NCBI RefSeq assembly: GCF_046025915.1
Contig: NZ_JAQQFR010000004.1
Span: 248,001 to 312,000 of the forward strand
Source: Herbaspirillum rhizosphaerae_A
GTDB taxonomy: Bacteria; Pseudomonadota; Gammaproteobacteria; Burkholderiales; Burkholderiaceae_D
Direction: 5' to 3'
Length of the DNA: 64,000 nucleotides
The translations under genes and the position numbers were made by a program. The notes under the pieces are model-generated. The model did not search any database, was not told where the DNA came from, and worked only from the letters and a program-made list of their open reading frames with translations. Position 1 is the first letter of the stretch; each line of letters begins with the position of its first letter. Of the stretch, positions 42,066 through 50,569 are shown one piece after another.

Positions 42066-42962
42066 TCATTTATTCCAGAACGGACTTTGCCAGGCATCCA
42101 GCGCGTCGAGAAAAACGCGCAGCTTGGCCGGCAAAAACTTGCGTGTCGGGTACAGCGCATGGACCGGAATCTTCGGTGAGCTCCATTTAGGCAAGACGCG
42201 CTGCAAGCGGCCGTCGGCCAGCATGTCATCGCAATAATTGAAGGGCAGCAAGCCGATGCCGTGGCCGTTATAAGTGAATTGGCTCACGCTGTTGAAGTCG
42301 CGGCTGGAGATCGCACCGGAAACGTGTACCGACACCTGCTTCTTGCCGCTGGCGAGATTCCATTTCGCCTCGTTGTTTTTTCCATTCATCAATACGCACT
42401 GATGCGCGCGCAGGTCTTCTGGTTTTGCGGGAAGCGGCCGGCCTTCCAGGTAAGCCGGCGTCGCCACCAGATAGCGGATGTTGGTGCCCAATTTTTTTGC
42501 GATCAGGCTTGAGTCTTCCAGCTCGCCAAAACGTATACCCACATCAATGTTCTGCGCGACGAAGTTGACGAATTCATTCGTGATGAACAGATCGATCTTG
42601 ATGCGCGGATAGTTCTTCAGAAAATCCGACACGAAGTTCAAAAACGCTTCTTCCCGCAATACCACGGGAACCGTGACACGCAAGAGGCCTTCCGGCTTCT
42701 TCTGCGTTTGTGTCAACACGCGCTCGGCGTCAGCGAGGATGTTGAGCGGCTCCTGGCATTGATGGAAGTAGTCCCGACCCTGCACCGTCAGGGTCAGCTT
42801 GCGCGTGGTTCGTTGCAGCAGGGTGACGCCCAGTTGCAACTCCAGCTCGGAGATACGGCGGCTGACCGTCGACACCGGCATACCCAGTGCGTGCGCAGCC
42901 CTGCTGAAGCTCTCGAACTGAGCCACCTTCACAAATATCGCAATGTCGTTGAGATCCGCCAT
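42066..42962 (-). CDS. LysR-family transcriptional regulator
   Basis: 298 residues with the N-terminal winged HTH (LNDIAIFVKVAQFESFSRAAHALGMPVSTVSRRISELELQLGVTLLQRTTRKLTLTVQG) and the two-lobed effector domain (CrgA/YafC-like subgroup, 'RVTVPVVLREEAFLNFVSDFLKNYPRIKIDLFITNEFVNFVAQNIDVGIRFG'). It is divergent from the AhpD-like gene at 43097; the shared 134 bases hold TGGAA/TTCCA half-sites. Likely controls the downstream AhpD-SDR-RidA genes. Confidence 0.92.
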   Translation of the reverse strand: MADLNDIAIFVKVAQFESFSRAAHALGMPVSTVSRRISELELQLGVTLLQRTTRKLTLTVQGRDYFHQCQEPLNILADAERVLTQTQKKPEGLLRVTVPVVLREEAFLNFVSDFLKNYPRIKIDLFITNEFVNFVAQNIDVGIRFGELEDSSLIAKKLGTNIRYLVATPAYLEGRPLPAKPEDLRAHQCVLMNGKNNEAKWNLASGKKQVSVHVSGAISSRDFNSVSQFTYNGHGIGLLPFNYCDDMLADGRLQRVLPKWSSPKIPVHALYPTRKFLPAKLRVFLDALDAWQSPFWNK

Positions 42963-42980
42963 GTCGCGATATTTTCATAA

Positions 42981-43008
42981 ATGGAAAAGAAATTCCACAT
43001 ATTTCCAT
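42981..43008. promoter_or_regulatory. Candidate LysR operator with TGGAA/TTCCA half-sites
   Basis: ATGGAAA (42981-42987) is mirrored by TTTCCAT (43002-43008), with a further TTCCA at 42993-42997 between them. This sits just upstream of the LysR gene in the divergent control region. Confidence 0.45.
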
Positions 43009-43096
43009 CTAATCAAACAAGCGCCTTTGCTTCATTCTCCTGTCTACGCCATCCGGCATCCCTGATGACGCAACAGTATCAATCCGGAGTTTCTCC

Positions 43097-43645
43097 ATGA
43101 AAACCTTGAAACCGCTCACCATCGAATCCGTGCCCGACGACGCCAGAGCAAGCATGGCGTTCGTAAAAAAGCGGCTGGGATCGATTTCTAACCTGATGGC
43201 CACGCTCGGCAATTCGCCGGCAATGCTCAACGGCTATCTGGCGCTGGACGCCGCATGGGAAACCACGGTGCTCACAGTGCGCGAGCGGCAACTGGTTTTG
43301 CTGACGGCATCGGTCGAGAACAAATGCCTTTACTGCATCGCGGCGCATTCCACCACGCTGGCCGGCATGCGCGTCGATGCGGAGATCATCCAGTCGGTGC
43401 GCAATCGCACGGCTTTAACGCATAGCGGTCTGGATGCATTGGTCGGGCTGACACGCGAGCTGGTCAATGAGCGTGGCTTTGTCGGCGAGGTCGCCAAGCA
43501 AAAATTCTTCGCAGCAGGATATGACGAGATTGTCCTGATGGAAATCCTGATCGGTGTAGCGCTCAAGACCATGAGCAACTATCTCGATCATCTCAACCCG
43601 ATTTCGATTGACACCGTCTTCCAGGAGCAGGCTCAGGCGCGATAA
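43097..43645 (+). CDS. Carboxymuconolactone-decarboxylase-family (AhpD-like) protein
   Basis: 182 residues, all-helical CMD/AhpD fold. The active-site motif is ENKCLYCIAAHSTTLAG with Cys77, Cys80 and His84, the ExxxCxxCxxxH type of peroxidase-related alkylhydroperoxidases. It may reduce peroxides or act in a redox relay. GGAG precedes the ATG. It is the first gene after the LysR divergence and is followed 79 bases later by the SDR, suggesting a stress-response operon. Confidence 0.87.
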   Translation: MKTLKPLTIESVPDDARASMAFVKKRLGSISNLMATLGNSPAMLNGYLALDAAWETTVLTVRERQLVLLTASVENKCLYCIAAHSTTLAGMRVDAEIIQSVRNRTALTHSGLDALVGLTRELVNERGFVGEVAKQKFFAAGYDEIVLMEILIGVALKTMSNYLDHLNPISIDTVFQEQAQAR

Positions 43646-43724
43646 GGCTTGGGGAGGAACCTGACGAGACAGCATTCTTTGTTTCACTCACGCAGTTACT
43701 TATTTACTTACAAGGAGCATTACC

Positions 43725-44450
43725 ATGAGCATGAATAAAACCATCATCATCACCGGCGCATCGCAAGGCATCGGCGCCGGCCTGGTGCAAAACTTCCTCG
43801 ACCGCGGCTACAACGTGGTCGCCACTTCGCGCAGCATCGCACAGCGCGGCAGCTTTACGGCTTCCGCCAATCTGGTGCTGGTTGATGGCGACATCGGCCT
43901 GGAAAAAACGGCGGCGCTGGTGGTTGCCGCCGCACTGGAAAAATTCGATCGCATCGATGCGCTGGTCAACAACGCCGGCATCTTCTACACCAAGCCTTTT
44001 ATCGATTACACGGAAGAGGACTTCCGGGCCTTCGTATCGACCAATCTGCAAGGCTATCTCTACATCACCCAGCACGTCGTACGCCAATTTCTCAAGCAAG
44101 GCACCGGCGGCAGCGTGGTCGGCATCACCACCTCGTTGCTGGAGCATCCGATTGCCGGCGTGACGGCATCGGTGCCGATGATCACCAAGGGCGGCATCAA
44201 TTCGCTATCGACCAATTTGGCGCTGGAATACGCCAAGGACGGCATCCGTTTCAACCTGGTCGCACCCGGTATCGTCGACACGCCTCTGCATGAGAAGAAT
44301 CCAAAGGATTTCCTGAAGACCTTGTCGCCAATGGGCGTGATTTCTGACGTGCAGGATATCGCCGACGCGGTGGTTTATCTGACTGAGGCACGGAATGTGA
44401 CCGGAGAAGTGTTGCACGTCGATGGCGGCGCACACTCGGGCAAATGGTAA
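43725..44450 (+). CDS. SDR-family oxidoreductase, catalytic Tyr not evident
   Basis: 241 residues. TGASQGIGAGLVQNF cofactor motif, NNAGIFYTKPF, and a C-terminal NVTGEVLHVDGGAHSGKW. At the active site the sequence reads ITTSLLEHPIAGVTASVPMITKGGINSLSTNLALEYA: the Lys is present but the position four residues before it is Pro, not Tyr. This variant occurs in an SDR subgroup; Ser and Lys remain. AAGGAG precedes the start (two near Met codons, 43725 and 43731). Its stop overlaps the ridA start by 7 bases. Confidence 0.87.
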   Translation: MSMNKTIIITGASQGIGAGLVQNFLDRGYNVVATSRSIAQRGSFTASANLVLVDGDIGLEKTAALVVAAALEKFDRIDALVNNAGIFYTKPFIDYTEEDFRAFVSTNLQGYLYITQHVVRQFLKQGTGGSVVGITTSLLEHPIAGVTASVPMITKGGINSLSTNLALEYAKDGIRFNLVAPGIVDTPLHEKNPKDFLKTLSPMGVISDVQDIADAVVYLTEARNVTGEVLHVDGGAHSGKW

Positions 44451-44932
44451 TCGCGCGTGGTGTGTCGGCGGGCGGCGCAGAGCAACGCCTGAAGGATTTC
44501 GGCATCGTGTTGCCGGCAGCGCCCCTGCCTCTGGGCGCTTACGTCGAGGCGGTGCAGAGCGGCAACCTGCTTTTCCTCAGCGGCATTCTGCCGGTGGTGG
44601 ATGGCAAGCCGCGGCACGTTGGCCGTGTCGGTGTCGAGCTGGATCTGGAAGCCGGGCGCGACGCCGCCTTCACTGCCTGTCTGAACGCACTCGCGGTAGT
44701 GCGTGACGAACTCGGCTCGCTGGACAAGGTGAGCCGTGTTGTGCGGCTTGCGGTCAGCATTGTGTCCGAACCGGACTTCCGTTCGCATCCGCTGGTAGCG
44801 GACGGCGCGTCGGAACTGCTGGAGGCGGTGTTTGGCAAGGACAAGACGTCGACGCGCAGAGCGCTTGGCGTGGTGTCGCTGCCATTGGGTGCGCCGCTTG
44901 AGCTGGAGCTGATCTTCGAAACCGCTCAGTAA
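44444..44932 (+). CDS. RidA/YjgF family protein
   Basis: 162 residues with the YjgF/RidA fold: LPLGAYVEAVQSGNLLFLSGILPVVDG at the start, ACLNALAVVRDELGSLDKVSRVVRLAVSIVSEPDF in the middle, and SLPLGAPLELELIF at the end. The Arg that binds substrate carboxylate in enamine deaminases (usually in 'C...R.....') is not clearly present, the last part reading RALGVVSLPLGAPLELE, which places it among the YjgF relatives (YoaB/UK114-like) that lack confirmed deaminase activity. Translation is coupled to the SDR gene. The frame after its stop continues directly into the MFS fragment. Confidence 0.87.
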   Translation: MVIARGVSAGGAEQRLKDFGIVLPAAPLPLGAYVEAVQSGNLLFLSGILPVVDGKPRHVGRVGVELDLEAGRDAAFTACLNALAVVRDELGSLDKVSRVVRLAVSIVSEPDFRSHPLVADGASELLEAVFGKDKTSTRRALGVVSLPLGAPLELELIFETAQ

Positions 44933-45574
44933 GCAAGCGGAAGCAATAAGAGAGCCGAACCACGTCCACGCCACCACAAGGCACCGGCGTTGGCGGAAAA
45001 AGAGCATCTGCGCCTGATCGTCGGCACCACGTTTGCGACCGCCATCCTGGTGCTGTTTGCCAGCATGTCGATCGAACCGATCATCACCGTTTATTTGCAG
45101 ACTATTCACGTCGACCGCAGTCATGTTGTACTGGATGCCGGCATCGTGATGGCCGCATCGGCGCTGGGTCGCATCATCATGGCAGCCCCGGTGGGACGGC
45201 TTGCCGACCGCATTGGTGGCTGGCGCGTTATCGTGTATTGTCTGACGGCTGCCGCTTTGTTGATGATTCCACAGGCATTTGTGTCGGCGTGGTGGCAGCT
45301 GGCGATTTTGCGATTCCTGCTGGGAGCGGCGCTGGCCGGATTGCTGCCTTCGATCGCCAGGCAGATCCGCCAATCCGTACCGGAGAGTGCGCTGGGGAAA
45401 GTACTGGGCTATTCGCAATCCTCGCAATATGCCGGGCAGGTACTTGGTCCGTTGGCCGGCGGTGCGATGGGCGGACTGGTTGGCATGCGCTCGGTATTCT
45501 TTTTGACGAGCGGCATGTTGTTGTGCGGGGCTGCCGCCAATCTGTGGGCGAGTCGCAAGGCGACGGGGCAGTGA
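44933..45574 (+). pseudogene. MFS transporter, C-terminal half only
   Basis: From about 44990 the protein reads as the second half of a major facilitator: six membrane segments beginning LIVGTTFATAILVLFASMSIEPIITVYL, then GRIIMAAPVGRLADRIGGWRVIVY as the repeat-2 MFS signature, and ending SRKATGQ. The first six helices are absent. The frame is the same as that of ridA and is open from the ridA stop codon, with charged linker-like residues (EPRPRHHKAPALAEKEH) typical of the central MFS loop. No ATG or ribosome site exists; the best start would be TTG at 44990. I infer a deletion that removed the 5' half and joined the remnant to ridA. Confidence 0.7.
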
Positions 45575-45619
45575 CATAGTGAAGTGCAGATGAATGCATC
45601 ACAGCAAACCGGAGGATCA

Positions 45620-46699
45620 ATGAACAGCGTCATCGCAACCCGACTGGGTTTGAGCCATCCCATCATCCAGGCGCCCATGGCAGGTGTATCAACACCACGC
45701 ATGGCAGCGGCGGCATCCAATGCCGGTGCGCTCGGTTCGTTGGCGCTTGGCGCCAGTAACGCCGCTCAGGCAAAAGAGTTGCTGGCGGAAACGCGCAGCC
45801 TGACTTCACGTCCCTTCAATGTCAATTTCTTCGCGCATCGTCCGGCGCAGGCTGATGCGGCACGCGATCAGGCCTGGGCCGACCATCTGAAACCTTACTT
45901 CAATGAGTTCGGTGGCATGCTGAAATTGCCGTTGCGAGAAATCTATCAAAGCTTCGTCACCGACAATGACATGCAGCAACTGTTGCTTGATGCGCCGCCT
46001 GCGGCCGTCAGTTTTCACTTCGGCTTACCTGATGCATCGGTGATTGAAGCGCTCAAGAAGGCCGGCGTGTTTCTCATGGCGAATGCAACGACATTGAGCG
46101 AAGCACGCGCGGTGGAAGCTGCGGGTGTCGATGCCATCGTCGCGCAAGGTTACGAGGCTGGCGGACATCGCGGTGTCTTTGACGGCAGCGCAGAGGATGA
46201 AGCCATAGGCACCTTTGCGCTGGTGCGGGCGATAGCGCATCAGACTTCACTGCCGGTGATTGCCGCGGGCGGCATCATGGACGGTCAGGGCATTGCCGCC
46301 GCGCGCATGCTTGGTGCCGACGCGGTGCAAATGGGAACGGCCTTTTTGCTGACACAAGAATCCAACGCCAGTCCGCAGTACCGGCAAAGCCTCACCAGCA
46401 GCCGGGCCGAACACACGAAAGTCACGCGCGCGATTTCCGGCAGGGGGGCGCGCGGCATTGCAAATCGGATCATGAACGAAGTCGGCGCCGCCAGTGCACC
46501 AGCGCCCAGCGATTATCCGATCGCTTACGATGCCGGCAAGCAATTGCACGCGCTCGCCAGCCAGCGTGGCAGCCACGAGTTCGCCGCATTCTGGGCGGGG
46601 CAGGGGGCACCGTTGATTCGTGCGGGCAATACGGCGGAGATCATCGGCTTGCTGGCGGAAGAATATGCCGCTGCAGTAGAGCGACTCAGGAACGGATAA
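45620..46699 (+). CDS. Nitronate monooxygenase / 2-nitropropane dioxygenase family
   Basis: 359-residue flavoprotein with TIM-barrel fold. Seen: LSHPIIQAPMAGVSTPRMAAAASNAGALGSLALGA at the N-terminus, VDAIVAQGYEAGGHRG with the catalytic-region His, VIAAGGIMDGQGIAAARMLGADAVQMGTAFLLTQES as FMN-phosphate site. Class I nitronate monooxygenases detoxify alkyl nitronates such as propionate-3-nitronate. I chose the ATG at 45620 with GGAGGA ahead over the frame start at 45584. It follows the MFS remnant, so it may have belonged to the same former operon. Confidence 0.92.
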   Translation: MNSVIATRLGLSHPIIQAPMAGVSTPRMAAAASNAGALGSLALGASNAAQAKELLAETRSLTSRPFNVNFFAHRPAQADAARDQAWADHLKPYFNEFGGMLKLPLREIYQSFVTDNDMQQLLLDAPPAAVSFHFGLPDASVIEALKKAGVFLMANATTLSEARAVEAAGVDAIVAQGYEAGGHRGVFDGSAEDEAIGTFALVRAIAHQTSLPVIAAGGIMDGQGIAAARMLGADAVQMGTAFLLTQESNASPQYRQSLTSSRAEHTKVTRAISGRGARGIANRIMNEVGAASAPAPSDYPIAYDAGKQLHALASQRGSHEFAAFWAGQGAPLIRAGNTAEIIGLLAEEYAAAVERLRNG

Positions 46700-46701
46700 G
46701 G

Positions 46702-47175
46702 CTAGAGATCCCGGCCGAGAAATTTCGTCCCCGGCACCGGATTGAAGGTGAACGGCGTTGTTTCGGTAAAACCGAACGAGGCGTAGATGTGCTGCGCGGC
46801 AGCAAACTCCGGCAATACGTCCAGACAGATGTGCACATAGCCGGCCTCACGCGCTTCCTGCAGGATGCGCTCCACCAGACGGCGACCGAGTTGTTCGCCG
46901 CGTGCTTCGGGTCGTACATAGACACGTTTCATCTCGCAAATCTGCGCATCGACTTTACGTAAGGCCACGCAGGCAACTGCGCGGTTGCCGTGCCAGGCGA
47001 GCAGCAGCCGGCCGTCGGGTGCTGCATATTTGCCCGGTAGTGCAGTAAATTCAGTTTCGTAATCCTGGAAGCCAAGATCGACGCTCACGCTGCCGATGTA
47101 TTCGCGGAAGATATCGATGACTGCGTCTCGGTCTGCGGGGAATTGGGCGTGGCGGATGTCGGGGGTATCGGTCAT
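46702..47175 (-). CDS. GNAT-family N-acetyltransferase
   Basis: 157 residues with the GNAT fold: VACVALRKVDAQICEMKRVYVRPEARGEQLGRRLVERILQEAREAGYVHICLDVLPEFAAAQHIYASFGFTETTPF. The acetyl-CoA loop here is RGEQLG (R/Q-x-x-G-x-G/A variant). Acceptor unknown. It converges on the nitronate monooxygenase gene with 2 bases between stops. Confidence 0.9.
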   Translation of the reverse strand: MTDTPDIRHAQFPADRDAVIDIFREYIGSVSVDLGFQDYETEFTALPGKYAAPDGRLLLAWHGNRAVACVALRKVDAQICEMKRVYVRPEARGEQLGRRLVERILQEAREAGYVHICLDVLPEFAAAQHIYASFGFTETTPFTFNPVPGTKFLGRDL

Positions 47176-47375
47176 GCCGAGATTCTATCGCAGCTTGTTA
47201 TAGAGACATCATTTCTACCCAACGTCCTCTTGCGTACCTCGCGTGCGGAGTGTCGTTTGCCGACAGCAGGTTTCAAATGCCCGCACAGCTATTGCCGTTC
47301 TGGCAGTAGAATTCTCTGAAACAGGCAGGCCCGAAAGCATCACGTCCTTGTATGTCCCTTCAGGAGAACTGCGTC

Positions 47376-49094
47376 ATGAATTTGTCCAAATTAAAAGTCG
47401 CCAGCCGTCTGTATCTCGGATTCGGCCTGATCCTGATAATGCTGCTGGGTATTGCGATCTTCAGTTTCACGCGTCTGGCACTACTGAACGAGAACATCAA
47501 CTTTCTAGTGCATGACCGTTATGCAAAACATCTCCTGATCGATTCGATTTCCAACAACGTCAATGTGATCGCGCGTGCGGTGAGAAACGTGGCGCTGTCC
47601 AACAGTGTCGAGATGAATTCGCAGGAGCTGGTGCGCATCAAGAAGGCACGTGAAGAAAACGATGCCACCTTGAAGAAGCTGGCCGGCCTGATCACCAGCA
47701 CGCAAGGTGCGGGCTTGACGACTGCGTTGCAAAAGACTGGTGACGAATACTATGCCGAACAACAGAATTTGCTCGGCTTGCTGGAAAAAGGAAATGCAGA
47801 TGAAGCACGGGCCTTGCTGTTTGGTGCCATGCGCACCAAGCAGACGGCGATGTTTGCTGCGCTCAGGCAGCTATCCGACTTCCAGCATGCGGCCATGGAT
47901 GGAACCGTGACCGACAGCCAGGAGACCTATCACTATACGACGGCCTTGCTGTTTGCCGTCAGTGCTGCGGCATTCTTTCTGAGTCTGATTGCGGCATGGT
48001 TGATTACACGCAGCATCATTCGCCAGCTCGGTGGCGAGCCCGACTATGCGATGGCGGTGGCAAGCGATATCGCCAACGGCAATCTGGCGACGTCGATTAC
48101 GTTGCGTCAGGGCGACCAGACCAGCCTGATGGCATCCATCCGGGTGATGCGTAACCGCCTGGCGGAAATTGTCGGCCATGTCCGTACCGGTACCGACACC
48201 ATTGCCACCGCTTCCAATCAGATCGCCATGGGAAATCTGGATCTGTCGACGCGTACCGAACAACAAGCCAGTTCGCTGGAAGAGACCGCGTCGGCAATGG
48301 AACAACTGACTTCGACTGTGAAGCAGAATGCCGATAACGCACGTCAGGCCAATCAGCTGGCTGCCTCCGCATCCGAGGTGGCGATCGCCGGCGGCAACGT
48401 GGTCGGTAAGGTGGTGGAAACCATGGGCACGATCCACGAGTCCTCGAAGAAGATCGTCGACATCATCAGCGTGATCGATGGCATCGCATTTCAGACCAAC
48501 ATCCTGGCGTTGAATGCCGCCGTGGAAGCAGCGCGTGCAGGCGAACAAGGACGCGGTTTTGCAGTGGTTGCTTCCGAAGTGCGCGGGCTGGCGCAACGTT
48601 CCGCTGCAGCAGCCAAGGAAATCAAGGCGCTGATCGACAGCTCGGTGGCGCAGGTTGATGCCGGCAGCCGACTGGTCGAGCAGGCCGGCACCACCATGAC
48701 CGACGTCGTCAACAGCGTCAAACGCGTCACCGACATCGTCGGGGAAATCAGCTCAGCCAGCGAAGAGCAAAGCGACGGCATCGAGCAGATCAACCTCGCC
48801 ATTACGCAGATGGATGAAGTGACGCAAAAGAATGCGGCGCTGGTGGAAGAAGCCGCAGCGGCGGCGCAATCGATGCAGCATCAGGCCGGGACCTTGTTGG
48901 AAGTGGTCGGCATCTTCAAGCTTGGCGCTGAATCGAGTGCTGCACCGAAGTTGACGCATCAAAAGACGACCGTCGATATCACTCCTGTCACTCCCAAGCT
49001 GGCAGTGCCGCCTGCAAGCAAACCGGTCGCCAGGTCTGCAATCAAGCCTGCAGCGATTGCGCAGAACAGCGACGCATCATGGGAACAGTTCTGA
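47376..49094 (+). CDS. Methyl-accepting chemotaxis protein with C-terminal pentapeptide
   Basis: 572-residue chemoreceptor. TM1 ~15-37 (LYLGFGLILIMLLGIAIFSFT), a Tar-like four-helix periplasmic domain (LIDSISNNVNVIARAVRNVALSN), TM2 ~195-217 (TTALLFAVSAAAFFLSLIAAWLI), a HAMP segment, and the signalling coiled coil with hairpin IDGIAFQTNILALNAAVEAARAGEQGRGFAVVASEVR. The tail ends SWEQF, a CheR/CheB-binding pentapeptide, so this receptor can tether the adaptation enzymes. The ATG at 47376 follows CAGGAG. It is the more complete of the two receptors in the window. Confidence 0.94.
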   Translation: MNLSKLKVASRLYLGFGLILIMLLGIAIFSFTRLALLNENINFLVHDRYAKHLLIDSISNNVNVIARAVRNVALSNSVEMNSQELVRIKKAREENDATLKKLAGLITSTQGAGLTTALQKTGDEYYAEQQNLLGLLEKGNADEARALLFGAMRTKQTAMFAALRQLSDFQHAAMDGTVTDSQETYHYTTALLFAVSAAAFFLSLIAAWLITRSIIRQLGGEPDYAMAVASDIANGNLATSITLRQGDQTSLMASIRVMRNRLAEIVGHVRTGTDTIATASNQIAMGNLDLSTRTEQQASSLEETASAMEQLTSTVKQNADNARQANQLAASASEVAIAGGNVVGKVVETMGTIHESSKKIVDIISVIDGIAFQTNILALNAAVEAARAGEQGRGFAVVASEVRGLAQRSAAAAKEIKALIDSSVAQVDAGSRLVEQAGTTMTDVVNSVKRVTDIVGEISSASEEQSDGIEQINLAITQMDEVTQKNAALVEEAAAAAQSMQHQAGTLLEVVGIFKLGAESSAAPKLTHQKTTVDITPVTPKLAVPPASKPVARSAIKPAAIAQNSDASWEQF

Positions 49095-49123
49095 ACGTCG
49101 CTGCCACGATGAAGCCTTAGATC

Positions 49124-50569
49124 TTAGCTGTTCCAGCCCAGTCCTAGTGCTTTCTGAATGGCGACAAAGCTGCGTGTCAGATTGGCTTCGGCTTGCAGCA
49201 GGTTTTGCTGTGCGCTGAGTTGCTGGCGCGTGGTGTCGAGCACATCAATGAAGGTCGTCGTGCCTGCACGATAGCGTTGCTGCGCCAGATCCAAAGCCTG
49301 ATCTGCCGACACCTTGTTGCGCGCCAGCGTTGCTACGGTGATGCGGCCATGACGGAATCGAGACAGCGAATCTTCCGCATCTCTCAATGCCTCCAGTACG
49401 GTCTGGCGATATTTCATTTCCGCTTCATTGCGCACTTCTTCCGACTGGGTCACGCGCGCAGCATTGCGGCCAAAGTCGAGAAAATTCCAACTCAGCATCG
49501 GCGCCAGAATAGTCGCGAAATCATCGAGGTTAGTCAGGTCGGAAGCATGCGTGCCGCCGAGTCCGATCACGCCGAACAATTTCAGGCTGGGGTAACGCGC
49601 GGCTTCGGCCTGGCCGATCTTTGCGGTATCGGCGGCGAGGGTGCGTTCGGCTGCACGGATATCGGGACGATGCCGCAGCAGCTCGGTCGGATCACCCACG
49701 GCGACAGCGGCCGGCGGCAACGGCAAGGGTGCTGCGGCATTCAATTTGTCATCCAGCGCGCCGGGTTCTTCACCCACGAGTGTTGCCAGCTGATTCAGAT
49801 ACGATTCCATTTCTGCGCTTAGCGGCGTGAGATCGGCACGCGTTCCTTCCAGTTGATTTTGCAGACGCAGGATATCGAGGTTCGACGCCGTACCGCGCTC
49901 GAGACGTTGGCGCGCAAGCGCAATCATTTTTTCCTGCGCAGCAATCGATTGGTCGCCGAGTGCGATGCGTTGCTGGCGATCGCGCAGGCTGATATAGGCG
50001 TTGGCGACTTCGGCGGCGAGGCTGACCTGGACGTCGGCCAGCGAGGCTTCTGCCGCCTCAGATGTGGCGCGTGCAGCTTGAATGCTGCGCTTGTTCGCAC
50101 CAAAGATATCGGCTTCCCATGACGCGTCGAATCCAAGGTTGTACAGATTCAAGGTGGTCGATGAGCCACCGCTCGACAACGGCGGCAGCTTCGCATGGGC
50201 ATACAGTGCCGAACCGCTGGCGGTCGGCATGGCATTGGCTTTTTCCAGATTCAGCGCAGCCCGCGATTGCTGCAGTCTCGCCTTGGCAACATTCAGGTTA
50301 GGGTTGGCGACAAGTGCGCGTTGCACCAGTTCATTGAGTAGCGGATCCGACAGGCCTTCCCACCAGTTGTTAAGCTGCGAGGCTTGAGTCTGCACGGCGT
50401 CGCCGCCACGGAGGAAATGACCGTTTTGCGTGGCGTGCGGCGCGACATCCGGCGGGCCGGCATAGTCGGGACCGAGCGTGCAGGCCGACAGCAGCGCAGC
50501 CGCAGCGATGGAAATCAATCGTGGGATCAACCGTGGAACGAAGGTAGAAGTAGGGAGCATGGTATTCAT
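49124..50569 (-). CDS. Outer-membrane efflux lipoprotein (NodT/OprM family)
   Basis: 481 residues. Lipoprotein signal IAAAALLSAC followed by TLGPDYAGPP, the usual start of NodT-type RND/MFS outer-membrane factors. Two OEP repeats follow (LNELVQRALVANPNLNVAKARLQQSRAALNLEKA; VAVGDPTELLRHRPDIRAAERTLAADTAKIGQAEAARYPSLKLFG) that form the TolC-like barrel and alpha-tunnel. The start ATG overlaps the emrB stop by one base (TGATG), so it is the last gene of the emrA-emrB-OMF operon. It completes a tripartite drug pump across both membranes. Confidence 0.92.
   Translation of the reverse strand: MNTMLPTSTFVPRLIPRLISIAAAALLSACTLGPDYAGPPDVAPHATQNGHFLRGGDAVQTQASQLNNWWEGLSDPLLNELVQRALVANPNLNVAKARLQQSRAALNLEKANAMPTASGSALYAHAKLPPLSSGGSSTTLNLYNLGFDASWEADIFGANKRSIQAARATSEAAEASLADVQVSLAAEVANAYISLRDRQQRIALGDQSIAAQEKMIALARQRLERGTASNLDILRLQNQLEGTRADLTPLSAEMESYLNQLATLVGEEPGALDDKLNAAAPLPLPPAAVAVGDPTELLRHRPDIRAAERTLAADTAKIGQAEAARYPSLKLFGVIGLGGTHASDLTNLDDFATILAPMLSWNFLDFGRNAARVTQSEEVRNEAEMKYRQTVLEALRDAEDSLSRFRHGRITVATLARNKVSADQALDLAQQRYRAGTTTFIDVLDTTRQQLSAQQNLLQAEANLTRSFVAIQKALGLGWNS

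Noticed and set aside
44375..45577. 400-codon minus-strand frame opposite ridA and the MFS fragment
   Set aside because: Arg/Gln/His-rich shadow covering two plus-strand genes; no family features.
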